This document shows, piece after piece, positions 6,181-13,708 of a stretch of DNA of 17,370 nt. Source of the DNA: Verrucomicrobiales bacterium (GTDB lineage Bacteria; Verrucomicrobiota; Verrucomicrobiia; Verrucomicrobiales; Akkermansiaceae); contig DPWT01000097.1 in NCBI GenBank assembly GCA_003527555.1, forward strand, positions 1 to 17,370. The letters run 5' to 3'. Under the pieces are notes generated by a model, which did no database searches, was not told the DNA's origin, and worked only from the letters and a program-made list of their open reading frames with translations. Made by a program: the position numbers and the translations under genes. Within the stretch, counting starts at the first letter, position 1, and each line of letters begins with the position of its first letter.

Positions 6181-7179
6181 TTGGCTAAAACTCGTTGTGT
6201 GAACCAGATTACACACCAAACTCGCGGCAAAGAAATATTCGATCTTGAGATTGCTGAGCTTGAGCGCGTACGCACATCTCTGGGCTCGTCGTTCCATCAA
6301 GCTGTTGAACATTTGAAGGAAATACTGGAGAAAAAAGGTAAGATCGTTGTAATCGGTATTGGTAAATCAGGCAACGTTGGTCACAAGATAGCCGCTACAT
6401 TTAATTCGACCGGCTCTACCGCAGTTGTTCTTAATTCCCAGAATGCACTTCATGGAGATCTCGGGATGATTTCCGATGGCGATGCCATTATCGCGCTCTC
6501 ACAGTCAGGCGAGACAACTGAGCTGCTTGACCTGCTTCCATTCATTAAGCGCTTCGATGTCAGCGTCATTGGTATTACCGGCAAAGCAGGCTCCACGCTC
6601 GACCTTAACGCTGATATCACATTGCTGACTGAAGTCAGCCGAGAAGCATGCCCGCTGAATCTAGCACCTACGTCATCCTCCACCGCAATGCTGGTAATGG
6701 GTGATGCCCTTGCAATGGTACTACTTGAGTCACGCGGCTTCACGGAAGATGATTTCTCCAGATTCCACCCCAGCGGATCACTTGGCCGCGCACTTCTGAC
6801 TAAAGTTTCTGATATTATGCGCTGCGGCGACCAACTGGCCGTCATTTCACCTGAAAACACAGTGCAGGAAGCGCTTTCTGCGATGTCTTTGGCGCGTAGC
6901 GGCGCCTGTATCATTACCCACAAAGATGGATCGCTTGCGGGGATTTTTACTCATGGTGATTTCGCTCGTTCATACCAAGAAGATGCTGATATTGGTAAGG
7001 AAGCAGTTAACCGCTTCATGACTACCAGTCCGATTACTCTGAGCGCGAATTCCCTAGCGGCCGAGGCCGTAACTACCATCGGCACACACCAGATTGATGA
7101 TATTGTGGTGCTGGATCAAAACGATCTCCCCGTTGGGCTTATCGATACCCAAGACTTCGCTAAACTCAAACTGATCTAG
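6181..7179 (+). CDS. kdsD: D-arabinose 5-phosphate isomerase (SIS + two CBS domains)
   Basis: Converts ribulose 5-phosphate to arabinose 5-phosphate, the first step toward Kdo for lipopolysaccharide, in the cytoplasm. Residues 15-205 are the SIS sugar-isomerase domain: 'VVIGIGKSGNVGHKIAATF' (Lys62), 'HGDLGMI' at 91-97, 'ALSQSGETTE' (Glu111), 'EVSREACPLNLAPTSSSTA' (Glu155) and 'RFHPSGSLGR' (His196); these match the catalytic Lys/Glu/Glu/His of E. coli KdsD. Residues about 210-332 form two CBS domains. The length, 332, is normal (E. coli KdsD 328). The start is uncertain: no in-frame ATG exists nearby, so either TTG at 6181 or GTG at 6199 is used; both precede the conserved 'GKEIFDLEIAEL' helix. 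A small lipoprotein gene begins 4 bases after the stop, suggesting one transcript. Confidence 0.95.
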   Translation: MAKTRCVNQITHQTRGKEIFDLEIAELERVRTSLGSSFHQAVEHLKEILEKKGKIVVIGIGKSGNVGHKIAATFNSTGSTAVVLNSQNALHGDLGMISDGDAIIALSQSGETTELLDLLPFIKRFDVSVIGITGKAGSTLDLNADITLLTEVSREACPLNLAPTSSSTAMLVMGDALAMVLLESRGFTEDDFSRFHPSGSLGRALLTKVSDIMRCGDQLAVISPENTVQEALSAMSLARSGACIITHKDGSLAGIFTHGDFARSYQEDADIGKEAVNRFMTTSPITLSANSLAAEAVTTIGTHQIDDIVVLDQNDLPVGLIDTQDFAKLKLI

Positions 7180-7183
7180 CACA

Positions 7184-7735
7184 GTGAAGACTGCCCTCAT
7201 GCTCTCTGCCTCCATCTGTGCGCCACTATTATTTGGTAGTTGTAGTTCTGACCACCCAAACAATGCACCAACAAAAAAAACCCCGACGGGTGCCAAGGTA
7301 AACTTAAGTGGAGTCAGCTTAACAACCTCAAAAGCCACCATTCACCAGAGGGCAAATGGCATATATGAATTACAATTTGACTACACCATAACAAACTCAT
7401 CGGCTTCTAACATTGAGTTCCCCTGCCTTTACGCAAGCATAGACGATTTGATAGAAGTCAATCTATCAGATCAAGATAATGATCCTATTGCCTTAGGGTC
7501 AAGACCGTTGGAAGGTCTCACCTTAACCCAACCACGACCTAGGCGTATTTCCGTAGGGGAAACCACCCGCAGTTATTCCGTGCCTATCATCGACACGGCA
7601 CTAGAAGCAGCTGAGCTTGTAAACATCCGCATCCGCCTGCACGTCCCATCACGCTACGATGAGCTGCGTAATAGTCTCGAGGCTCGTTCTCTGGCCCTCC
7701 AACCGCCAAGCAATGAGAAACAAGAGAAACCATAA
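7184..7735 (+). CDS. Small lipoprotein of unknown function
   Basis: 183 residues starting at GTG 7184, 4 bases after kdsD. The signal peptide MKTALMLSASICAPLLFGSC ends in a lipobox-like LFGSC with Cys20 as the lipidation site, so the protein should be anchored in the inner or outer membrane facing the periplasm. Mature residues 40-165 look like one beta-sandwich: 'YELQFDYTITNSSASNIEFPCLYASIDDLIEVNLSD' resembles the 'unequal interaction' domain style of bacterial Ig-like lipoproteins. The polar C-terminus ends in EKQEKP. I do not recognise a family; its link to kdsD suggests an envelope role, by inference only. Confidence 0.8.
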   Translation: MKTALMLSASICAPLLFGSCSSDHPNNAPTKKTPTGAKVNLSGVSLTTSKATIHQRANGIYELQFDYTITNSSASNIEFPCLYASIDDLIEVNLSDQDNDPIALGSRPLEGLTLTQPRPRRISVGETTRSYSVPIIDTALEAAELVNIRIRLHVPSRYDELRNSLEARSLALQPPSNEKQEKP

Positions 7736-7809
7736 ACTTCAACCTTGTAACTTCAGCCTCTCCAAGCACACTCCGCACACATTCCAACCAATATCCAACA
7801 CTTAATCTT

Positions 7810-8373
7810 ATGGCATCTATCGTAGCAACCAAAGTCAGTCGCGGCCAATGTATCAAATACGAAGGCGAGACTGGTATAGTCCTCAATCTTGACCACCGCA
7901 CACCCGGTAAAGGCAACGCCCTAATCGCCGCCACTATTCGCTCCTTTCAATCAGGTAAAACTAAAACCATCCGTTTTGCATCCAGTGATAAGGTAGATAT
8001 CGTCGAAACAGATCGCCAGAAGCTTGAGTTTTCATATTCCGATCCAACTGGGTTTCATTTCATGGACATGAACACCTATGAGACCATCACTCTTGACCCC
8101 ACACTAATAGGCGACAACAAAAACTTTCTCGTTGAAGGAATGAATGCAGAGGTTCTCTTCATTGAAGGGAATCCTGTCACAATTGATGTGCCGTCAGTTG
8201 TTGAGCTCGATGTCACAGACACCTCAGACGGAATAAAAGGTGACACAGCCAACAATCCCACAAAACCTGCCACCCTAGTCACCGGTCTGGTCGTGCAAGT
8301 GCCTCTTTTCGTTAAGATCGGCGATAAACTGAAAATTAATACAGCTGAGTCGTCATACTCAGGTCGTGCATAA
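7810..8373 (+). CDS. efp: Translation elongation factor P
   Basis: 187 residues, the usual length. EF-P binds between the P and E sites of the ribosome and helps peptide-bond formation at consecutive prolines. The N-terminal KOW-like domain (1-65) has the modification loop 'HRTPGKGNA' with Lys34 exactly at the position that is beta-lysylated in E. coli; by family knowledge this predicts an EpmA/EpmB pathway rather than rhamnosylation at Arg. Two OB-fold domains follow (about 66-128 and 130-185), ending in the 'VPLFVKIGDKLKINT' and '...SYSGRA' signatures. Two genes follow closely on the same strand. No Shine-Dalgarno site is evident before the ATG. Confidence 0.97.
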   Translation: MASIVATKVSRGQCIKYEGETGIVLNLDHRTPGKGNALIAATIRSFQSGKTKTIRFASSDKVDIVETDRQKLEFSYSDPTGFHFMDMNTYETITLDPTLIGDNKNFLVEGMNAEVLFIEGNPVTIDVPSVVELDVTDTSDGIKGDTANNPTKPATLVTGLVVQVPLFVKIGDKLKINTAESSYSGRA

Positions 8374-8394
8374 TATTATAAGAATCACATATTT

Positions 8395-8907
8395 ATGACC
8401 TGGAACGACCAATTTCTGGCCTTATTCCGCTTCTGCCTCCAACAATATCAGAGCGGTAATCAAGAATTCCTCTCCTACTACCAACAAGACGATTTAGATT
8501 TCCTTAATTCTATCGGCTACAAGCCACGGGAACTATTTGATTTTGTGGAGGACTTTTCTGACGATGGAATGCCTACAGAATCCACTGCTCTGTTAGTTGC
8601 CAGTGTAAGACGCGATTACTTTCAACATGTTCAAGAGGGGGTCCAGAGTAATACTGAGATTACAGCTGATGACATCCCATCAAGATCTGATGAACATCAA
8701 GGCCTAGCCTACCTTCCGCGTATCGTTGCCAAAGCCGAAGCCAAGCTGCGCGGAGAACTTCACCCAAATCTTATGTTTGGTTGTGGTGGTGACAGAGGCT
8801 TTCTAAGATCAAACGGTAACATTCATCTGGCAGACTTTCTGCGCCATGTATGGGCAGCCAATGGTGACATTTCCAGCGTGCACGAATTTGTAAAACTCAA
8901 CTCTTAA
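8395..8907 (+). CDS. DUF5069-like protein
   Basis: 170 residues, no signal peptide or membrane segment. The C-terminal part, about 103-168, carries the pattern I associate with DUF5069: 'LAYLPRIVAKAEAKLRGEL' followed by 'GCGGDRGFLRSNG', 'LADFLRHVWAA' and 'VHEFVKLNS'. The first 100 residues are helical, acidic and aromatic (YYQQDDLDFLNSIGYKPRELFDFVEDF) and unlike any family I know. It starts 21 bases after efp and ends 6 bases before the Nudix gene, so the three genes are probably co-transcribed. The function is unknown. Confidence 0.7.
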   Translation: MTWNDQFLALFRFCLQQYQSGNQEFLSYYQQDDLDFLNSIGYKPRELFDFVEDFSDDGMPTESTALLVASVRRDYFQHVQEGVQSNTEITADDIPSRSDEHQGLAYLPRIVAKAEAKLRGELHPNLMFGCGGDRGFLRSNGNIHLADFLRHVWAANGDISSVHEFVKLNS

Positions 8908-8913
8908 CACACT

Positions 8914-9540
8914 ATGAAAAATTATAATGGCGAAGAAATCCTAGTCGTAAAACGTGAACTGTTCGACGAGTTAGGATCGTTTCAAGGCATCACTGTTAAT
9001 GTTGATCACTACTTGCCCAGCCTGCTAAATCCAGCAAATAACTTCTTTATGGATCGAGGTGCTGCTGAAGATGACCCCAGCCACAAGCAGCTGATCCCCT
9101 ACTGTATTTTTCGGATCAAAGATGAAACGGGCACACGCTACTTGCACTACAACCGCGGGAAATCCGGTGGCGAATCACGCCTACACGCACAAGGATCGAT
9201 GGGAATCGGCGGACACATAAATCCAATCGACGAACGCGAAGATCATCTTGGTAAGGAGACCTACATGGCAGGTGTGGATCGAGAGATCGATGAAGAGCTC
9301 AACATCGCCGGCAACCACTCACACCAAATCGTCGCCCTACTCAATGACGATTCCAACAGCGTCGGCCAAGTCCACCTCGGGGTAGTTCACATGGTTGACC
9401 TAGAAAACGCACAAGTAACAGCCAACGAAGATGCTATCGCCAACCTCGGATTCTATACCCTCGAACAGTTACGGGGTGATCTCTACGAACACCTAGAAAC
9501 TTGGACACAAGCGTGCGTCGATACTCTCGAAGATTTGTAA
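8914..9540 (+). CDS. Nudix hydrolase, MutT-like 'predicted phosphoesterase' type
   Basis: 208 residues. A Nudix catalytic helix is visible at residues 115-131, 'ETYMAGVDREIDEELNI', which fits E-x7-R-E-U-x-E-E-x-G-U except that Asn130 replaces the last Gly. The Gly that should open the box (109) is Glu; instead the GGH at 99-101 lies upstream with an insertion of about 9 residues, a layout I associate with the MutT-related group annotated as predicted phosphoesterase. Enzymes of this fold split nucleoside diphosphates linked to another moiety using divalent metal bound by the REUxEE glutamates; the substrate is unknown. 'YLHYNRGKSGGESRLHAQGSMGIGGH' before the box is the conserved beta-strand region. 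No signal peptide. Last gene of the efp cluster. Confidence 0.88.
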   Translation: MKNYNGEEILVVKRELFDELGSFQGITVNVDHYLPSLLNPANNFFMDRGAAEDDPSHKQLIPYCIFRIKDETGTRYLHYNRGKSGGESRLHAQGSMGIGGHINPIDEREDHLGKETYMAGVDREIDEELNIAGNHSHQIVALLNDDSNSVGQVHLGVVHMVDLENAQVTANEDAIANLGFYTLEQLRGDLYEHLETWTQACVDTLEDL

Positions 9541-9858
9541 TTACATACAGTTATTACATCAATCACTGTATCCCCCATGAAACCACCCGCTGTGTAGTTA
9601 TCTATCATCTCACATAATTACTCGTTTCTCACCCGCAGCAGTAGTCGTCGTTTTTGCGCCACCCAAAATCATCATCAAACGACTCACCAGATGATTAGAC
9701 TGGAAATGTATTACAACTATTACGAAAAATACTAGGCGCGGCCTACCAGCCATGGTTGCCATACTCAGCCAGAATCTGCAGTAAACCATGACATAAGATC
9801 ACTCACTTCGGTGCTTTTCATTAACCCGTGAGCAAGCTAAACACATCCGCATTGCCAC
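9541..9858. other. 318-bp intergenic region before tatC
   Basis: No coding frame of note on either strand. ATACAGT (from about 9545) and ACTGTAT (to about 9571) form a 7-bp stem with a 13-base loop just after the Nudix gene; no T-run follows, so it is only a weak terminator candidate. A promoter for the tatC cluster must lie here, but no convincing -35/-10 pair could be picked. Confidence 0.4.
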
Positions 9859-11334
9859 ATGTATGTGCTAAAGAAAATATTCCAGTTGCGTGATAAGACG
9901 CATAACGACGATGAGAAACCATTCCTAGAGCATCTCGAGGATCTTCGTATCGTCATCACTCGGGTCGTACTCACCCTAGTCATCGCCATGGGTGTGTGCT
10001 TTGCTTTCCGCAATGAACTGATGGAAATTATCCGTCGTCCGGTGGAGCAAGTCTGGATGGTCAGCCAAGAGGAAAAAATGCCAGACAACCTCAAGTTAGA
10101 AACATGGGAAATGGCAAAAAAAGCCGACCGCGACACGGTGGGCTTCACCACTGCACAACGCGATTATTATTTTGATCATGTCGATCCCAATGGTGAGCTA
10201 AAGCTCAAATTTCACACCGACTCAGTGCGCTACTACCGTGCCTCCATTGACATGGAGAATACCAATGAGTCCGGCAAAGCATTTATCGAGAAGCTTCCAG
10301 GTATCGAACCCGAACTCCGAGAGCAGCTACTATCATTACTAATCGATGAAAAACGACCCGATGCAGCGGTCGATTCACGCGGTAAGCTGGTTCTAATGCA
10401 GGCTCTCAATCCGACCGAGGGATTCATGCTCTCAATCAAATTAGCGCTATTTGCCGGCATTGTAATTTCCTTCCCGCTATTACTATTTTTCACATTACAA
10501 TTCATACTTCCTGGTCTGAAAAAGAATGAGAAAAAAACACTCTGGCCTGCGCTAGCCATTGGCTTTGGACTTTTTCTGGCAGGCGTTCTCTTCTCCTATT
10601 TCTTTGTCCTGCCAAAAGTCCTAGACTTCTTTTATAACTATAGTCAGGAAATGGGTGTCACTAATGAATGGCGCATCGGATACTACATCTCATTTGCAAC
10701 TCAGTTCACACTGATCTTTGGCCTCGCGTTTGAACTTCCAGTCGTTGTTATGACCATGGTTCGCCTAGGGATTTTGAACTACGAAATCATGCGTAATACG
10801 CGCTCATATGCAATCCTAGCCATCGTAGTGATTGCCGCCATCATTACACCTACCCCTGACGTCGCAACACTTGCATTCCTCGCCGTGCCCATGATTATTC
10901 TCTACGAGATATGCATCTGGCTCGCTTACTTCTACAAACGCAAGGAGAGAGAAGAAGAACTGCGCGAACAAGAGGAGCTGAAGAAGAGGCTACTCGCTAC
11001 ACCGGCATTCACAACCACTCAAGATGATGATGATGAATACGGGTATGACCACGATGATTACGATCATGATCACTACCAAGATCATGATCAATATGCTCAG
11101 GATCATTATGACTACCATGACGATCCACATCATCACACTGATAGCGAGGGTGATGAGTCCGATACCGGCACCTACGATTTTGACGAGCATGGCTTAGAAG
11201 AGGATCCTCAAGCTTATGAGGACGGCGATTCCTCTGACAATGCGTCTACCGAAGAACTAGATAGCAACCACGCCGATGAGGCTCCTGGCGAGGATGATGA
11301 CGATGAGCCCGAGGACCGTTCCTCAGGCGCCTAA
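9859..11334 (+). CDS. tatC: Sec-independent protein translocase TatC with long periplasmic loop and Asp/His-rich tail
   Basis: Membrane receptor of the twin-arginine translocase that recognises Tat signal peptides. The hallmark N-terminal 'FLEHLEDLR' is at 22-30. Membrane helices: about 31-50, 192-215, 230-252, 278-300, 315-333 and 335-357. Conserved features include 'FILPGLKKNEKK' (215-226), 'FELPVVV' with the membrane Glu292, and 'ITPTPDVATLAF' with Asp334, so the core looks functional. Two oddities: the first periplasmic loop spans about residues 51-189, far longer than in E. coli TatC (whole protein 258 residues); and after helix 6 comes a basic/acidic coiled-coil-like segment (361-378) and then about 110 residues of disordered acidic sequence, with nine His among Asp/Tyr at 398-426. 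The tail should be cytoplasmic. tatA/B are not in the window. yicC follows 34 bases later. Confidence 0.96.
   Translation: MYVLKKIFQLRDKTHNDDEKPFLEHLEDLRIVITRVVLTLVIAMGVCFAFRNELMEIIRRPVEQVWMVSQEEKMPDNLKLETWEMAKKADRDTVGFTTAQRDYYFDHVDPNGELKLKFHTDSVRYYRASIDMENTNESGKAFIEKLPGIEPELREQLLSLLIDEKRPDAAVDSRGKLVLMQALNPTEGFMLSIKLALFAGIVISFPLLLFFTLQFILPGLKKNEKKTLWPALAIGFGLFLAGVLFSYFFVLPKVLDFFYNYSQEMGVTNEWRIGYYISFATQFTLIFGLAFELPVVVMTMVRLGILNYEIMRNTRSYAILAIVVIAAIITPTPDVATLAFLAVPMIILYEICIWLAYFYKRKEREEELREQEELKKRLLATPAFTTTQDDDDEYGYDHDDYDHDHYQDHDQYAQDHYDYHDDPHHHTDSEGDESDTGTYDFDEHGLEEDPQAYEDGDSSDNASTEELDSNHADEAPGEDDDDEPEDRSSGA
11062..11090 (+). repeat. Direct repeat GATCATGATCA, 18-bp period, in the TatC tail
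   Basis: GATCATGATCA occurs at 11062-11072 and 11080-11090, 18 bases (6 codons) apart and in the same reading frame, encoding DHDHYQ and DHDQYA. A third looser copy, GGATCATTATGA, follows at about 11100. This suggests the His/Asp tail grew by in-frame tandem duplication. Confidence 0.75.
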
Positions 11335-11368
11335 AAATTGATCTCTAAACACTAACAATATTATCCCT

Positions 11369-12244
11369 ATGCACTCTATGACAGGATTCGGCCGTGCTGA
11401 GCACGCCACCAATAAAATTGCAGCACGGGTCGAGGCTTCGTCGGTTAACCGTAAGCAGGGGGAAATTGTTGTGCAGCTTCCACGTGCTTATCAGGAGCTC
11501 GAGGCTGAAATCCGAAAATCCGCACTCAACAAACTGTCGCGTGGTAGGGTCTCTATTTCCATCCAACTTGAGCTACCCGAAGGCATAGGTGGTAAAATCC
11601 GGCTAAACGCAGGACGGGCTCGCGCCATCGAAACTGCATTCACGGAATTATCGGATATCATCGACCGCCAAGTTCGACTATCAGCGAGTGATTTCTTTCG
11701 TGCACAGGATGTCTTCGAATTCGATGACTCTCAAGCCGAACCATCTGATGCTATGGAAGCAATTCTGCCAGCTGTGGAAAATGCACTCGATCAGATGATT
11801 GCAATGCGTGCCAGTGAGGGCAAACACCTCCACGGTGACATTGCTGCACGAATCAGTGAACTGGAGACTATCACAGCCGAAATCACAACCTACGCCCCCT
11901 CAGTCAAAAAACAGTACACGGAAAACCTTCACGCACGCCTTGCAGAGGCAGGACTAGCTATCGCTCTGGATGATGAACGCATCCTCAAGGAGATCGGTCT
12001 ATTCGCCGACCGCTGTGACATTAGCGAGGAAATCACTCGGTTACGCTCCCACTTTGAAAAATTTCGTGAATATCTAGCGACTAATGACCCCATAGGGAGA
12101 CCACTTGATTTTTTGTGTCAGGAACTCAACCGAGAGTTTAACACAATTGGATCGAAGGCAAACGATGCCATTCTGGCGCAGCATATTGTGAACGCCAAGA
12201 CCGAGCTAGAGAAAATCCGCGAGCAGGTCCAGAACGTGGAATAG
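11369..12244 (+). CDS. yicC: YicC/YloC-family endoribonuclease
   Basis: 291 residues (E. coli YicC 287). The N-terminus 'MHSMTGFGRAE' and 'VEASSVNRKQGEIVVQLPRAYQELEAEIRKSALNKLSRGRVSISI' match the YicC N-terminal domain; the C-terminal DUF1732 domain, about 205-291, shows 'KEIGLFADRCDISEEITRLRSHFEKF', 'GRPLDFLCQELNREFNTIGSKAND' and 'ELEKIREQVQNVE'. Members are metal-dependent endoribonucleases that affect small RNA turnover. One difference: 'VNRKQGEIVVQLP' where many relatives have 'VNHRFLD..RLP'. It lies between tatC and trpF on one strand; 34- and 39-bp gaps fit an operon. Confidence 0.95.
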   Translation: MHSMTGFGRAEHATNKIAARVEASSVNRKQGEIVVQLPRAYQELEAEIRKSALNKLSRGRVSISIQLELPEGIGGKIRLNAGRARAIETAFTELSDIIDRQVRLSASDFFRAQDVFEFDDSQAEPSDAMEAILPAVENALDQMIAMRASEGKHLHGDIAARISELETITAEITTYAPSVKKQYTENLHARLAEAGLAIALDDERILKEIGLFADRCDISEEITRLRSHFEKFREYLATNDPIGRPLDFLCQELNREFNTIGSKANDAILAQHIVNAKTELEKIREQVQNVE

Positions 12245-12283
12245 AGTTTTAAGTGCCGGGGATTTATGTTTTAGATAGATGCA

Positions 12284-12940
12284 ATGTCAGACTTTCTTGA
12301 TCCATCGTTCACTTCTCTAAAAATCTGCGGAGTCACACGTGCAGATGATGCAGCGCGGTTGATCGATCTCGGCGTTCATGCATTGGGCATCAATTTCTGG
12401 TCACAATCTAAGAGATATCTGGCACCCGACCAAGCCGAACCAATCCTACAATTATGCGACGAGAAAATCGTCCGTGTCGGCGTTTTTGTGAATGCAGAAC
12501 CAGAACTACCAAAGCGATTACTGGAATCAGGATTGATCGACTTTGCACAATTCCACGGTGATGAAACTCCAGAATACTGTGCACACTTTGCCGACATACG
12601 ACTCCCCTTCATCAAAGCAATCGGGGTCAACGATAAGACTTCATTAGAAAGGATCACCCACTACCGCGCCAATGCTATCTTATTAGACACTCCAGCACCC
12701 GGCGTTTACGGGGGCACAGGCGAAACATTCGACTGGGCACACGCAGAGTCCTTCATCCAGTCACATCCTGACATCCCAGTACTCCTAGCAGGTGGCATTA
12801 CACCAGAAAATGCCAGCAACGCCACCAATCAAGTTCATCCCGCCGCTCTAGATATTGCCTCTGGCGCAGAACTCTCACCAGGCGTCAAAGACTTCGATAA
12901 GGTCCGCGCATTACTCAACTCCTTGACCCCACTCTCTTAA
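12284..12940 (+). CDS. trpF: Phosphoribosylanthranilate isomerase
   Basis: 218 residues, a single TIM barrel; third step of tryptophan synthesis, isomerising N-(5-phosphoribosyl)anthranilate to CdRP in the cytoplasm. Catalytic residues are visible: Cys15 in 'LKICGVTR' and Asp135 in 'ILLDTPAPG'. Other signatures are 'GINFWSQSKRYLAPDQA', 'VGVFVNAE', 'AQFHGDE', 'VYGGTGETFDW', phosphate-binding 'LLAGGITPEN' and 'LDIASGAELSPGVKDFDKV'. No other trp genes are near, so the pathway genes are scattered. crcB starts 6 bases after the stop. Confidence 0.96.
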   Translation: MSDFLDPSFTSLKICGVTRADDAARLIDLGVHALGINFWSQSKRYLAPDQAEPILQLCDEKIVRVGVFVNAEPELPKRLLESGLIDFAQFHGDETPEYCAHFADIRLPFIKAIGVNDKTSLERITHYRANAILLDTPAPGVYGGTGETFDWAHAESFIQSHPDIPVLLAGGITPENASNATNQVHPAALDIASGAELSPGVKDFDKVRALLNSLTPLS

Positions 12941-12945
12941 TTCCG

Positions 12946-13323
12946 ATGAACCTGATACTCATTTTTCTAGGTGGCGGGCTCGGCGCATTGTCCCGATTCG
13001 GAGTTTCATCCGGTATTCAATCGCTTGTAGAAAATACCCGATTGCAGCGCTTTCCACTTGGTATTCTAGCATGCAACCTCACTGGCTGTTTCCTCATCGG
13101 CTTAATTTTTGGCTGGATTGCATCACGTAATGGCGAGCAATCATCATGGTTCCACCCGCTCGTCATCACAGGGTTCCTCGGTGCATTCACCACATTTTCA
13201 GCATTTGCTCTCGATACCCAAAAACTTTTTGAATCCTCCCCTGCTCTTGCCATCGTAAATATTGCGGCTTCAGTCGCGGGTAGCTTGCTCGCCATTTGGC
13301 TTGGGTTTAAGTGTCTAGGATAG
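12946..13323 (+). CDS. crcB: Fluoride ion channel/exporter CrcB (Fluc)
   Basis: 125 residues, four predicted membrane helices (about 2-22, 36-58, 70-90, 99-122). Exports fluoride as an antiparallel dimer. Signatures: 'GGGLGALSRFG' (9-19), 'PLGILACNLTGCFLIG' with Asn44, and 'GFLGAFTTFSAFALD' (76-90) with the TTFS turn and phenylalanines Phe81 and Phe84 that coordinate fluoride. The family usually has GGxTTFSTF; here the second Gly is Ala80. No fluoride riboswitch is possible directly in front, because trpF ends 5 bases before the ATG, so expression depends on the upstream transcript. Confidence 0.95.
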   Translation: MNLILIFLGGGLGALSRFGVSSGIQSLVENTRLQRFPLGILACNLTGCFLIGLIFGWIASRNGEQSSWFHPLVITGFLGAFTTFSAFALDTQKLFESSPALAIVNIAASVAGSLLAIWLGFKCLG

Positions 13324-13550
13324 GCAATATTTTACGAGAATCTCAATCAACAACGAGTCTCTTTTTTGCGATATTCTCGATTGCTTTTGCCCCTGCTCGC
13401 GCAGAGCTTCGATTAAATCTGTGTGAAAAAGCAGCTGCTTGCGATCCACATCCTAATCAAGTAGAAATTGCGGGATCGCCAAGACAGTTACCAACCTCTC
13501 TCCAGTTAAATCAGAATTCCCAGCAACCACAGTTGCGATTAGCCCAATAG
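13311..13550 (+). CDS. Possible small secreted protein
   Basis: GTG start overlapping the last 13 bases of crcB in another frame; 79 residues. The N-terminus looks like a signal peptide: basic n-region (MSRIGNILRESQ), hydrophobic SLFFAIFSIAFA, then APARA-EL as a plausible cleavage site. The 48-residue mature part has two Cys and a Gln/Asn/Leu-rich end; it resembles no family I know. It may be a chance frame: the overlap, lack of a Shine-Dalgarno site and low-complexity end count against it. Confidence 0.35.
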   Translation: MSRIGNILRESQSTTSLFFAIFSIAFAPARAELRLNLCEKAAACDPHPNQVEIAGSPRQLPTSLQLNQNSQQPQLRLAQ

Positions 13551-13585
13551 CTGTTATATCTATGACTAGTTAACTTAATCATTTT

Positions 13586-13664
13586 TAGCGATTCAATTTA
13601 TTACGATTGAATCTAGCGATGCACTGAATATGTGAAAAAACCGTGGGTTAATCTCGTATTCAGT
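13586..13664. repeat. Two inverted repeats upstream of the LamG/cytochrome gene
   Basis: GATTCAAT (13590-13597) and ATTGAATC (13606-13613) form an 8-bp inverted repeat; TAGCGAT occurs at 13586-13592 and again at 13614-13620. Next, ACTGAATA (13623-13630) and TATTCAGT (13657-13664) form another perfect 8-bp inverted repeat. They lie 45-120 bases before the ATG at 13709. They may be operators or part of a promoter region; no T-run follows, so a terminator is less likely. Confidence 0.5.
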
Positions 13665-13708
13665 CACAACTCGCTATCCTAGCTATTGATTTTATAAATC
13701 GTCCAATC

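Noticed and set aside
6450..6923. 157-codon minus ORF
   Set aside because: Antisense shadow of kdsD, whose catalytic residues are all in place.
10990..11190. Very hydrophobic minus-strand ORF (Ile/Val/Met-rich), like a membrane peptide
   Set aside because: It is the antisense of the TatC tail: GAT and CAT codons for Asp and His read as ATC and ATG on the other strand. TatC is clearly the real gene.
12941..12945. Fluoride riboswitch before crcB
   Set aside because: Only 5 bases separate trpF and crcB, so there is no room for the aptamer.
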